DNA of 11,727 bases. Source: Pseudomonadota bacterium. GTDB lineage: Bacteria > Pseudomonadota > Alphaproteobacteria > Caulobacterales > Caulobacteraceae. The translations under genes were made by a program, and so were the position numbers. Below the pieces are notes generated by a model. The model worked only from the letters and a program-made list of their open reading frames with translations. It did no database searches and was not told where the DNA came from. This document shows, piece by piece, positions 5,510 through 11,631 of the stretch (its first letter is position 1; the number at the start of each line of letters is the position of its first letter). The stretch is taken from assembly GCA_023432855.1 (NCBI GenBank), contig JAEZEZ010000024.1, positions 1 to 11,727 of the forward strand, given 5' to 3'.

Positions 5510-6759
5510 AGCGCCTCGCCCCTGAGCAGCTTGGGCAGGTCGCCCACGGCGCCTCCGGCCTCGGCCATGAAGAACTTCCGCGCCGGAGCGATGCGGTTCA
5601 CCGCCGCGATCCCGAGGTCGCGCACGGCGCGCACCACCGGCTGATCGTTGGAGAACAGGCGCACGAAGACGTCGGTCGCGGCCGCCACCGTGGTGTTGTC
5701 GAAGCGCCGCCAGCGCGCGTAGCGCTCCAGCACCGCTTCCGAGCCGATGTCCTCGCCCAGCCGCGAGGCCTCCGCCAGCACCTCGGCCAGCGCCGCCACG
5801 TCCTTCAGGCCCAGGTTCAGCCCCTGGCCCGCGATCGGGTGGATGGCGTGGGCGGCGTCGCCCAGCAGCGCGATGCGTGGAGCGTGCATCTGTTCGGCCA
5901 GCCACAGCGACAGCGGATAGACGAAGCGCGGGCCGACCACCTCCACCCGCCCCAGGAAATCGCCGAAGCGGCGCTGCAGGTGGGCCTGAAACGCCGCGTC
6001 GGATGCGCCGCGCAGAGCCCCGGCGCGGTCCTTCGGCTCGGTCCACACCAGACTGGCGCGGCTTTCGTTCAGCGGCAGGATGGCGAAGGGGCCGCCTGGC
6101 AGGAAGTACTCGTGCGCGGTGTTCCCGTGGGGCCGCTCCATTCGCACCGTGGCCACCACCCCGCACTGTCCATACTCCCAGCCGGCGACGCCTATGCCCG
6201 CCTGCTCGCGGATGAAGCTGGTCTTGCCGTCAGCGGCCACGACCAGGGCCGCGCGCCCGGTCTGGCCATTCGAGAGGGTTACTTCAGCGCCGCCCGGACC
6301 GGCCTCGACCCGCGCCACCGAGGTGCGCTGAATGACGGTGATGTCGGGCGAAGCCTCTATTCCGCGCGAGATCGCTGCGCGGATGTGCCGGTTCTCCAGC
6401 ATCCACCCCATGGGCTCGCCTTCGGACCGGTCGGCGATCTCGGCGGCGTCGAAGCGCAGGAAGACCGGAGCCGGGGGCGGCGAGGATGCCCCCGGCGTGC
6501 GTCCGTCAGTGACCAGGATGTGGTCGATGCGGCAGGCGTGCTCCGCCAGATAGTCGCCAAGGCCCAGAACCTGCCACTGGCGGAAGCACGACCAGGCGAT
6601 GGCCGAGGCCCGGCCGTCGAAGCGGTCCTCCAGCATGGTCTCGAACGGCAGGGGGTCCACCAGCACCACCCGCAGGCCCGCGTGGGCGCAGGCCAGCGCC
6701 GCGGTGCCGCCCGCCATGCCGGCGCCGGCGATGAGCACATCAGTCCGGATTGCTTCCAT
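5506..6759 (-). CDS. UbiH/UbiF/COQ6-family FAD-dependent ubiquinone-biosynthesis hydroxylase
   Basis: The 417-residue product is a class A flavoprotein hydroxylase. It shows the N-terminal Rossmann motif GAGMAG (residues 12-17) for FAD, the mid-protein DG motif (VVAADGKTSFIR), and the third FAD motif GDAAHAIHPIAGQGLNLGLKD from residue 300, in the form typical of UbiH/UbiF/VisC/COQ6 enzymes. These hydroxylate the ring of ubiquinone precursors at the membrane, using NAD(P)H and oxygen. Which ring position it acts on cannot be read from sequence. Alphaproteobacteria use different combinations of UbiI, UbiL, UbiM, UbiH and UbiF, so no symbol is given. Start ATG (6757-6759) follows AAGG on the minus strand at about 6-nt spacing. 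Its stop overlaps that of the convergent Trm112-like gene. It is divergent from the DoxX-type gene across about 109 bp. Confidence 0.93.
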   Translation of the reverse strand: MEAIRTDVLIAGAGMAGGTAALACAHAGLRVVLVDPLPFETMLEDRFDGRASAIAWSCFRQWQVLGLGDYLAEHACRIDHILVTDGRTPGASSPPPAPVFLRFDAAEIADRSEGEPMGWMLENRHIRAAISRGIEASPDITVIQRTSVARVEAGPGGAEVTLSNGQTGRAALVVAADGKTSFIREQAGIGVAGWEYGQCGVVATVRMERPHGNTAHEYFLPGGPFAILPLNESRASLVWTEPKDRAGALRGASDAAFQAHLQRRFGDFLGRVEVVGPRFVYPLSLWLAEQMHAPRIALLGDAAHAIHPIAGQGLNLGLKDVAALAEVLAEASRLGEDIGSEAVLERYARWRRFDNTTVAAATDVFVRLFSNDQPVVRAVRDLGIAAVNRIAPARKFFMAEAGGAVGDLPKLLRGEAL

Positions 6760-6868
6760 GGCCGCCTTGTCGCGCCGTCGGACGCCGCCGTCCAGATGCA
6801 GCTTACGAAAGCTTCACTTGGCGGAGGCGGAGCCCACGGCCACGCTGCCGGCTCCTGGGGAGGGTTGG

Positions 6869-7303
6869 ATGCAGACGCTGCTGTTCCCGGTCTGGATGGA
6901 CCGTTTCCGCGACCTGGCCTGGCTGGCCATGCGTCTGTTCCTCGGCGCCTTCCTCGTCTGGGGCGTGTGGGACAACATCGTCAGCGCCGAGCGCATGGCC
7001 GAGTTCGCGACCTTCCTGGCCCGCCTGGGTTGCCCGCTGCCGTCCATCGCCGCGCCGGTCTCGGTGTGGGCCCAGTTCCTCATCGGCGTGCTGCTGATCC
7101 CCGGCCTGCTGACCCGTTGGGCCGGCGTCCTCCTGGCGTTCAACTTCGTGGCGGCCGTCGCCCTGCTCGCTCCATCCGGCGCGGGAATCCGCGACCTCTA
7201 TCCGCCGGCGGTCCTGATCTTCATCGGCCTGTGGCTGGCGACGGCGGGGGCGGGCCGGCTGTCGATCGACGCCCTGTTCGAACCGGCCCGTCCTCGCCCG
7301 TGA
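6869..7303 (+). CDS. DoxX-family membrane protein
   Basis: The 144-residue product begins MQTLLFPVWMDRFRDLAWLAMRLFLGAFLVWGVWDNI and has about four hydrophobic segments (roughly 14-32, 66-86, 87-105, 112-130), with the loop GLLTRWAGVLLAFNFVAAVALLAP typical of DoxX-like proteins. The family is an inner-membrane group of uncertain function, with some members linked to thiosulfate oxidation or redox homeostasis. A longer open frame begins upstream at 6599, but it lies antisense to the ubiH-like gene. The ATG at 6869 is chosen because it follows GGGGAGGG (about 6857-6864) and starts right at the family's N-terminal region. Its last 83 bp overlap the 3' end of the opposite-strand KTSC gene. Confidence 0.88.
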   Translation: MQTLLFPVWMDRFRDLAWLAMRLFLGAFLVWGVWDNIVSAERMAEFATFLARLGCPLPSIAAPVSVWAQFLIGVLLIPGLLTRWAGVLLAFNFVAAVALLAPSGAGIRDLYPPAVLIFIGLWLATAGAGRLSIDALFEPARPRP

Positions 7304-7493
7304 CGCGCGCATAGTCGAAGCGGTCGCGGATCCGGTCCTGAAAGAACCGTCCCTTGGAGAAGGCGGCCCGAAACGCCTCGTCCACCTCCGGCGGCACGTC
7401 GAAGTAGGCGTAGGTCTGGCCGCTGACGAAGGTCACCAGCAGCCTTCGGCCCTCGGGATCGTAATGGAACCGACGGATGGCGGTGGACGGCAT
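7221..7493 (-). CDS. KTSC-domain protein
   Basis: The 90-residue product carries a complete KTSC-type domain in residues 2-63: PSTAIRRFHYDPEGRRLLVTF, SGQTYAYFDVPPEVDEAFRAAFSKGRFFQDRIRDRFDY. The small domain, also found at the end of some lysyl-tRNA synthetases, has no established function. The ATG at 7491-7493 is preferred over an in-frame GTG 21 bp upstream, because it begins at the domain edge and has AGG about 8 nt before it on the minus strand. Residues 64-90 are an unconserved-looking Arg/Pro/Thr/Gly-rich tail that lies wholly within the region antisense to the DoxX-type gene. This suggests the original stop was lost and the frame extended into its neighbour. It shares an intergenic region with the siderophore-receptor gene, which is transcribed the other way. 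Confidence 0.85.
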   Translation of the reverse strand: MPSTAIRRFHYDPEGRRLLVTFVSGQTYAYFDVPPEVDEAFRAAFSKGRFFQDRIRDRFDYARVTGEDGPVRTGRRSTAGPPPPSPATGR

Positions 7494-7564
7494 GGCGTGA
7501 CCTGAACGCCGCACTCACCGGAGCGGTTCGCCTGCGGGAAACTCCGGGGTTGCGATTCTCTGCT

Positions 7565-7583
7565 GCGAATGATTATCACTTGC
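7565..7583 (+). promoter_or_regulatory. Fur-box-like operator upstream of the siderophore receptor
   Basis: The 19 bases GCGAATGATTATCACTTGC match the classical Fur consensus at 13 of 19 positions by my count, with the central AATGATTATCA particularly close. The site lies 54 nt before the receptor ATG, in the divergent gap with the KTSC gene. A TTGCGA hexamer at 7550-7555 is a possible -35 for the receptor; the -10 would fall inside the operator, the usual arrangement for iron repression. A GANTC site (7554-7558) is adjacent. A second imperfect inverted repeat, TTGAGA-N5-TCGCAA (7591-7607), lies just downstream. The promoter assignment is inference. Confidence 0.75.
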
Positions 7584-7636
7584 CGCGATTTTGAGAACGG
7601 CTCGCAACAAGGGCCGGCGCACCAAGGACGATACGC

Positions 7637-9775
7637 ATGCCCCGCACCCTCCACGCTCGCCTGCTGGCCGCCGCCAGCCTGGTCGCCATCGCCACCGGGG
7701 CGACCCCCGCCCTCGCGCAGGACAACGACGAGCCCGTCGCCATCGGGACGGTGCGGGTCGAGGGGCAGTCGGACGAGGCGTTCGCCATCCAGCCGCCCAG
7801 GGACGACGGCTACCGGGCGGAGCGCGCCGTGACCGCCACGCGCACCGAGACCGAGTTGCGCGACGTGCCCCAGTCGATCACCGTGGTCACCCGCCAGCAG
7901 ATGGACGACCAGGCCATCGACAGCATGGCCGACGCCGTCCTCTACGTGCCCGGCGTGACCTTCGCCCAGGGCGAGGGCAACCGCGACACGCCCGTCTTCC
8001 GGGGCAACGCCACCACCGCCGACTTCTACGTCGACGGCATCCGTGACGACGTCCAGTACTTCCGCGACGTCTACAACGTCGAGCGGATCGAGGTCCTGAA
8101 GGGCCCCAACGCCATGATCTTCGGCCGCGGCGGCGCGGGCGGGGTGATCAACCGCGTGACCAAGACCGCCGGCTGGGCGCCGGTGCGCGAGCTCCACCTG
8201 GAGGCCGGCTCGCACGACCACTACCGCACGACCTTCGATCTGGGGCAGGGGCTGAACGAAAGCATCGCCCTGCGCCTGAACGGCATGTGGCAGGACAGCG
8301 AGAGCTTCCGCGACGGCGTCATGCTGGAGCGCTGGGGCGTCAATCCGACCGTCTCCTTCCGCAGCGGCGACAAGCTGCTGGTCACCCTGGGCTACGAGCA
8401 CTTCGAGGATGAGCGCACCGCCGACCGGGGCATCCCCTCCTTCGCCGGCCGCCCCGTTGATGTCGACCGCTCGACCTTCTTCGGCGATCCTCGCCTGAGC
8501 ATCTCGGACGCCGAGATCGACGCCCTGACCGCGGCGCTGGAGTACCGGTTCGACAACGGCCTGATCCTGCGCAGCCGCACCCGGTGGGCCGACCACGCCA
8601 AGATCTATCAGAACGTCTTCCCCGGCGCGGTCCAGCCGGGCGGGACGCTCGTCTCGATCGCCGCCTACAACAACGCCACCGACCGAGAGACCCTGGTCAA
8701 TCAGACCGACTTCAACTTTTTCGTCGACACCGGCCCGGTCAGCCACACCCTGCTGTTCGGCTTCGAGCTGGGACGTCAGGAGACCGACAACTTCCGCCAG
8801 ACCGGCTACTTCACCGGCGTCGGCCCGACGGTCACCTCCATCCTCGTTCCGGTCGCCAGCCCGACCCTGCGCGGAACAGACATCACCTTCACCCAGAGCG
8901 CGACCGACGCCGACAACTCGGGCACGGCCGACTTCGCCGCGATCTACGTCCAGGACCAGATGCAGCTGACCGAGCAGCTGCAGCTGGTGCTCGGCCTGCG
9001 GTGGGACGACTTCGAGGTCGACTTCCGCAACAACCACACCGGCGCCGTCTTCGCCGCCCGCGACAGCGAACTGTCCCCTCGCGTCGGCCTGATCTTCCGC
9101 CCCATCGAGCCGCTGTCGCTCTACGCCAGCTACACCCGCACCTTCCTGCCGCGGTCGGGCGAGCAGCTCTCGTCCCTCAACCTGAACAACCAGGCGCTGG
9201 ATCCGGAAGCGTTCGAGAACTACGAGGTCGGCCTGAAGTGGGACGTCAATCCCGGCTTCACGGTCACCGCCGCCCTGTTCCAGCTCGACCGCTCCAACAT
9301 CGCCCTGCCGCACCCGACCATCCCGGGCGAATCCATCCTGGCGGACGGCCAGCGTACGCGCGGCCTCGAGGTCTCGGCCCAGGGCCGGATCACGGACCGC
9401 TGGTCCATGGTCGCCTCCTGGGCCCACCTCGACGCGGAGGTGGTCCTGGCCACGGGCGCCGAGGCCGCCCCGGCCAACACGCCGGAGAACACCTTCGCCC
9501 TGTGGAACCGCTATGACTTCACGGAGCGCTTCGGCGCGGGCCTTGGCGTGATCTGGCAGGACGAGCGGTTCACCTCGACCAGCAACAACGTGGCCCTGCC
9601 CTCCTTCACGCGCGTGGACGCCGCCCTGTTCTACGACGTCACAGATCAGGTGGCGGTGCAGCTGAACGTGGAGAACCTGCTGGACGAGGAGTACTTCCCC
9701 GACGCTCACAGCGACAACAACATCTCCCCCGGCGCTGGCCGCCTGTTCCGCGCGGGCCTGACCTTCCGCTATTGA
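7637..9775 (+). CDS. TonB-dependent siderophore receptor (outer membrane)
   Basis: The 712-residue product has a signal peptide (residues 1-27, ending ALA before Gln28), a TonB-box-like segment (IGTVRVEG, about 36-43), a plug domain (about 65-172: TELRDVPQSITVVTRQQMDDQ, PGVTFAQGEG, DFYVDGIRDDVQYFRDVYNVERIEVLKGPN, FGRGGAGGVINRVTK), and a 22-strand-type beta barrel ending in LFRAGLTFRY with C-terminal Tyr, as outer-membrane proteins do. The plug pattern belongs to the siderophore-receptor branch (ferric catecholate or hydroxamate uptake, Fiu/PiuA-like). The actual ligand cannot be read from sequence. The ATG at 7637 has AAGGA (7624-7628) 8 nt upstream. It is preceded by a Fur-like box and followed 53 nt later by a TonB gene, so it is expected to be induced by iron limitation and energised by that TonB. 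Confidence 0.95.
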   Translation: MPRTLHARLLAAASLVAIATGATPALAQDNDEPVAIGTVRVEGQSDEAFAIQPPRDDGYRAERAVTATRTETELRDVPQSITVVTRQQMDDQAIDSMADAVLYVPGVTFAQGEGNRDTPVFRGNATTADFYVDGIRDDVQYFRDVYNVERIEVLKGPNAMIFGRGGAGGVINRVTKTAGWAPVRELHLEAGSHDHYRTTFDLGQGLNESIALRLNGMWQDSESFRDGVMLERWGVNPTVSFRSGDKLLVTLGYEHFEDERTADRGIPSFAGRPVDVDRSTFFGDPRLSISDAEIDALTAALEYRFDNGLILRSRTRWADHAKIYQNVFPGAVQPGGTLVSIAAYNNATDRETLVNQTDFNFFVDTGPVSHTLLFGFELGRQETDNFRQTGYFTGVGPTVTSILVPVASPTLRGTDITFTQSATDADNSGTADFAAIYVQDQMQLTEQLQLVLGLRWDDFEVDFRNNHTGAVFAARDSELSPRVGLIFRPIEPLSLYASYTRTFLPRSGEQLSSLNLNNQALDPEAFENYEVGLKWDVNPGFTVTAALFQLDRSNIALPHPTIPGESILADGQRTRGLEVSAQGRITDRWSMVASWAHLDAEVVLATGAEAAPANTPENTFALWNRYDFTERFGAGLGVIWQDERFTSTSNNVALPSFTRVDAALFYDVTDQVAVQLNVENLLDEEYFPDAHSDNNISPGAGRLFRAGLTFRY

Positions 9776-9786
9776 GGGAGGCGGTT

Positions 9787-9809
9787 TTGAGAGTGCGACT
9801 AGCTCTCAA
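9787..9809. promoter_or_regulatory. Inverted repeat TTGAGAG-N9-CTCTCAA between receptor and tonB
   Basis: Two perfect 7-bp arms (TTGAGAG at 9787-9793 and CTCTCAA at 9803-9809) flank a 9-nt centre. The repeat begins 11 nt after the receptor stop and ends 19 nt before the TonB start. The outer arms resemble those of extended Fur boxes (TTGAGA...TCTCAA), but the centre does not, so it could be a diverged Fur site, an operator of another iron regulator, or an mRNA hairpin. No T-tract follows, so it is not a clear terminator. Confidence 0.4.
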
Positions 9810-9828
9810 TCTGCTAGAGGGACGCCAC

Positions 9829-10620
9829 GTGAACAGGGCCTTCCCCGGAACGATGGACGATACGGGCTTCACCGTCAGTCGCAGCGGCGCCGTCCAGGCG
9901 GCGCCTGTCCCTGCGCCCTGGCCGAGGCCGGCGTCCCGTCCTCAGCGCCGCCTCAACCGCGCCTGGGCCTGGGGCGTGGGCGCGGCGGCGGTGCTGCACG
10001 CGGCCATGCTGGGGCCTTTGATGTTGGCCGAAGGGCCTTCGGCTCCGCGTTTCACGCCGCCGCCGGTCGCCATGTACCTCGACCTCACGCCCCCGCCGGC
10101 GCCCCGGGTCGAGGACCTGAAGACCCCGGCGCCGGCCGAACCCCTGCCGGCGCCGTCGCGCCCGGTCGAACAGAAGCCGCTGCCCTTCACGCCGCGCGAG
10201 GCTCGGTCGGACATCGCGCCTCCCGCCCGGATCGAGCCCCTGCCGGTCGCCCCGCGGCCCGTGCCGGCGCCGTCTCCCGTGGAAGCCGCGCCGGCCGCAC
10301 CCGAAGCGCCCGCCGCGGCGTCCGCGCCGTCGTCCACTCCCTCGCCGGCCTTCCAGCGCCAGGTGCTCGCCGCCTTGGAGCGCGTCCGCCGCTATCCGCC
10401 CGCCGCCCGGGCGAAGCGCGAGGAGGGCGTGGCCATCATCAGCTTCAGCATGAACCGCGCCGGCCGCGTCCTCGACGCCAGTGTGCAGACCAGTTCCGGA
10501 TCGAAGACCCTGGACCGCGCCGCGCTGGAGACCGTGCGCCGCGCCTCGCTTCCACGCGTGCCCGCCGAGTTTGGCGATCCCCTGCGTCTGACGGTGCCGG
10601 TCGAATACGCCCTCAACTAG
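9829..10620 (+). CDS. tonB: TonB energy transducer
   Basis: TonB carries proton-motive force, with ExbB/ExbD, from the inner membrane to outer-membrane receptors. From a GTG at 9829 the product is 263 residues: a basic, Pro-containing cytoplasmic N-terminus (1-44), one membrane segment (about 45-67) with a central His57 resembling the TonB membrane histidine, a long Pro/Ala-rich periplasmic spacer with EPLP-type repeats (about 68-175), and a C-terminal TonB domain with RRYPPAAR, GVAIISFSMNRAGRVLDASVQTSSGSKTLDRAALETVRRA and a final VPVEYALN. GTG 9829 is chosen because AGAGGG (9815-9820) precedes it with good spacing. A TTG at 9772 overlapping the receptor stop and an ATG at 9853 are alternatives. 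It probably shares the receptor's iron-regulated transcript. It ends 3 bp from the convergent lipoprotein gene; no ExbB/ExbD genes are in the window. Confidence 0.92.
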   Translation: MNRAFPGTMDDTGFTVSRSGAVQAAPVPAPWPRPASRPQRRLNRAWAWGVGAAAVLHAAMLGPLMLAEGPSAPRFTPPPVAMYLDLTPPPAPRVEDLKTPAPAEPLPAPSRPVEQKPLPFTPREARSDIAPPARIEPLPVAPRPVPAPSPVEAAPAAPEAPAAASAPSSTPSPAFQRQVLAALERVRRYPPAARAKREEGVAIISFSMNRAGRVLDASVQTSSGSKTLDRAALETVRRASLPRVPAEFGDPLRLTVPVEYALN

Positions 10621-10623
10621 GCC

Positions 10624-11190
10624 TCAGCCTGCGGCGATGGCCTTGCAGTCCGCTTCGAAGGCGCGCGCCTGGCCGGGCGGCGGGGGAGCGAGAGGCCCAA
10701 GGTTCTGCGAGCCATAGTTGACGCCGACCGTTCGCGCGGCGGCGAGCCTCGCCAGCAGGTCTGACGGGATCGGCGCCTCGGCCTGGACGCCGGGACCGGG
10801 GCTGTCGAGCTGGGCGACGAAGATCATCGGGTCGTCGTCGACGCCCAGGCTGAGCCGCTCTTCGCTCGCGACCGGAGCGAACCCGGCGACGCGCACGACC
10901 ATCTTCTTCCCGTCGCGCAGGCAGGCGAGCTGCATCACGCCGTCGCCGTTCGGGTTCGTCAGCAGCAGGGCCACGCCCTGCTCGCCGCTCATTGAGGTCC
11001 AGGTCGCGCCGGCGGGCGCCGCAGGCGTAGCAGGCGCCGCGGGCGCCGCCACCGGGGGCGCGCCCGGGATAGCCCCCGGTTCGGCGCTTCCGGGCGGCGG
11101 ATTGACCGGCTCGGCCTGGTTGCAGCCGTTCAGGGCCAGGGTTCCGACGAAGGTCGCGGCAAAGGTGTGGATGGCGCGGCGGTTGCTCAT
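10624..11190 (-). CDS. Putative lipoprotein with Ala/Pro-rich linker, function unknown
   Basis: The 188-residue product starts with a basic N-terminus, a hydrophobic stretch and a lipobox-like LNGC (residues 20-23), suggesting lipidation at Cys23. An Ala/Pro-rich flexible linker follows (about 26-62). A globular part of about 125 residues then contains GVMQLACLRDGKKMVVRVAGF, SLGVDDDPMIFVAQL, a helix SDLLARLAAARTVGVNYGS, and a C-terminal QARAFEADCKA. Cys90 and Cys182 are the only other cysteines and could form a disulfide in the periplasm. I do not recognise the family. The ATG at 11188-11190 has only a weak ribosome site (TAGGG about 8 nt upstream on the minus strand). The upstream gap has a CtrA-like TTAA-N7-GTAA and a GANTC site, so cell-cycle control is possible. 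It is convergent with tonB, with a 3-bp gap. Confidence 0.82.
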   Translation of the reverse strand: MSNRRAIHTFAATFVGTLALNGCNQAEPVNPPPGSAEPGAIPGAPPVAAPAAPATPAAPAGATWTSMSGEQGVALLLTNPNGDGVMQLACLRDGKKMVVRVAGFAPVASEERLSLGVDDDPMIFVAQLDSPGPGVQAEAPIPSDLLARLAAARTVGVNYGSQNLGPLAPPPPGQARAFEADCKAIAAG

Positions 11191-11327
11191 GACCGCACCC
11201 TAACGCCGGATTCGGCCGATGGTTACCCAAAGCTTAACGACTGGGGAGCGAGAGGGTTAATCCTCGCCTCCGACGGGAGCAGACCTTCTTGCTGGCTATA
11301 AGGTGCCTGTTTCCCGCTTCCTCTACC
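11191..11327. other. Intergenic region with promoter-like and weak hairpin elements
   Basis: These 137 bp separate two minus-strand genes and contain no open frame of interest. Reading the minus strand they hold an imperfect hairpin (GCGAG...CTCGC with unequal bulges, about 11248-11268) that could end the lepA transcript, then the CtrA-like box and a GANTC site that belong to the lipoprotein promoter. Confidence 0.45.
11223..11237 (-). promoter_or_regulatory. CtrA-like box (TTAA-N7-GTAA) upstream of the lipoprotein
   Basis: On the minus strand the bases read TTAA, seven bases, then GTAACCAT. This matches the Caulobacterales CtrA consensus TTAA-N7-TTAA at 7 of 8 fixed bases, and the second half also resembles the related TTAACCAT form. 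It lies 33-47 nt before the lipoprotein start. A further TTAACC (11255-11260) and a GANTC (GATTC, 11209-11213) lie in the same gap, an arrangement common in cell-cycle promoters of this order. No clear -10 element was found. Confidence 0.5.
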
Positions 11328-11624
11328 TCAGGGTTCGGGGAAAACGTGCTCCGACCAAAACATGCCAGGCCTTCGAAGCCATTCGTGCTGCGGTGAGCCG
11401 GCTAGGCTCGATAGCTGCCGCAAGCTCTCTGGAGTGTAGCGATACATCAGCGCCACGAGGGACCAGAGTTCATCCCCGGATATGTCGTCGCGAACGCTGG
11501 CGCAGATCGCTTTACCGCGCCCATCCACGTCTTGGACCCCATCGATGCTGTTCAGCCACGCGAAGAAGGCATCTTCGTCCCGCCGATGGAAGAACTCGAC
11601 ATCTCGGAACTCCAATGGCGTCAT
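11328..11624 (-). CDS. Hypothetical protein downstream of lepA
   Basis: The 98-residue product is small, acidic to neutral and soluble, with FRDVEFFHRRDEDAFFAWLNSI at the start, a central DDISGDELWSLVALMYRYTPESLRQLSSL helical pair, and an aromatic end PGMFWSEHVFPEP. The layout (a strand, a FFxWL helix, an ELWSLVALMYRY helix, then an aromatic C-terminal turn) reminds me of a loose group of small uncharacterised bacterial proteins, some found where immunity proteins occur. I cannot name a family and infer no function. Its start (11622-11624) is only 7 nt after the lepA stop with no clear ribosome site, so it may be co-transcribed and translationally coupled. By hand count it is about 59% GC, clearly below most genes in the window, suggesting a recently acquired or fast-evolving gene. 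Confidence 0.75.
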   Translation of the reverse strand: MTPLEFRDVEFFHRRDEDAFFAWLNSIDGVQDVDGRGKAICASVRDDISGDELWSLVALMYRYTPESLRQLSSLAGSPQHEWLRRPGMFWSEHVFPEP

Positions 11625-11631
11625 TCGAGCG

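Noticed and set aside
6599..6868. N-terminal extension of the DoxX-type protein from an upstream ATG
   Set aside because: This part lies over the start of the hydroxylase gene, has non-membrane, low-complexity sequence, and a good ribosome site precedes the ATG at 6869.
5839..7314. Open frame of about 491 codons on the + strand through the ubiquinone hydroxylase and DoxX region
   Set aside because: It is antisense to the hydroxylase and out of frame with the DoxX-type gene, with a low-complexity His/Arg/Gly-rich product. Both real genes show family motifs.
7518..7547. CCGGAG...CTCCGG inverted repeat upstream of the receptor as a riboswitch or terminator
   Set aside because: Only six base pairs with an 18-nt loop, and it lies upstream of the likely promoter, so it would not be in the receptor mRNA.
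7433..9709. Open frame of about 758 codons on the minus strand opposite the siderophore receptor
   Set aside because: Its product is a Val/Gly/Asp/Arg-rich, non-globular sequence with no domain, as expected when the third codon positions of a GC-rich gene are read from the other strand. The receptor on the + strand is unmistakable.
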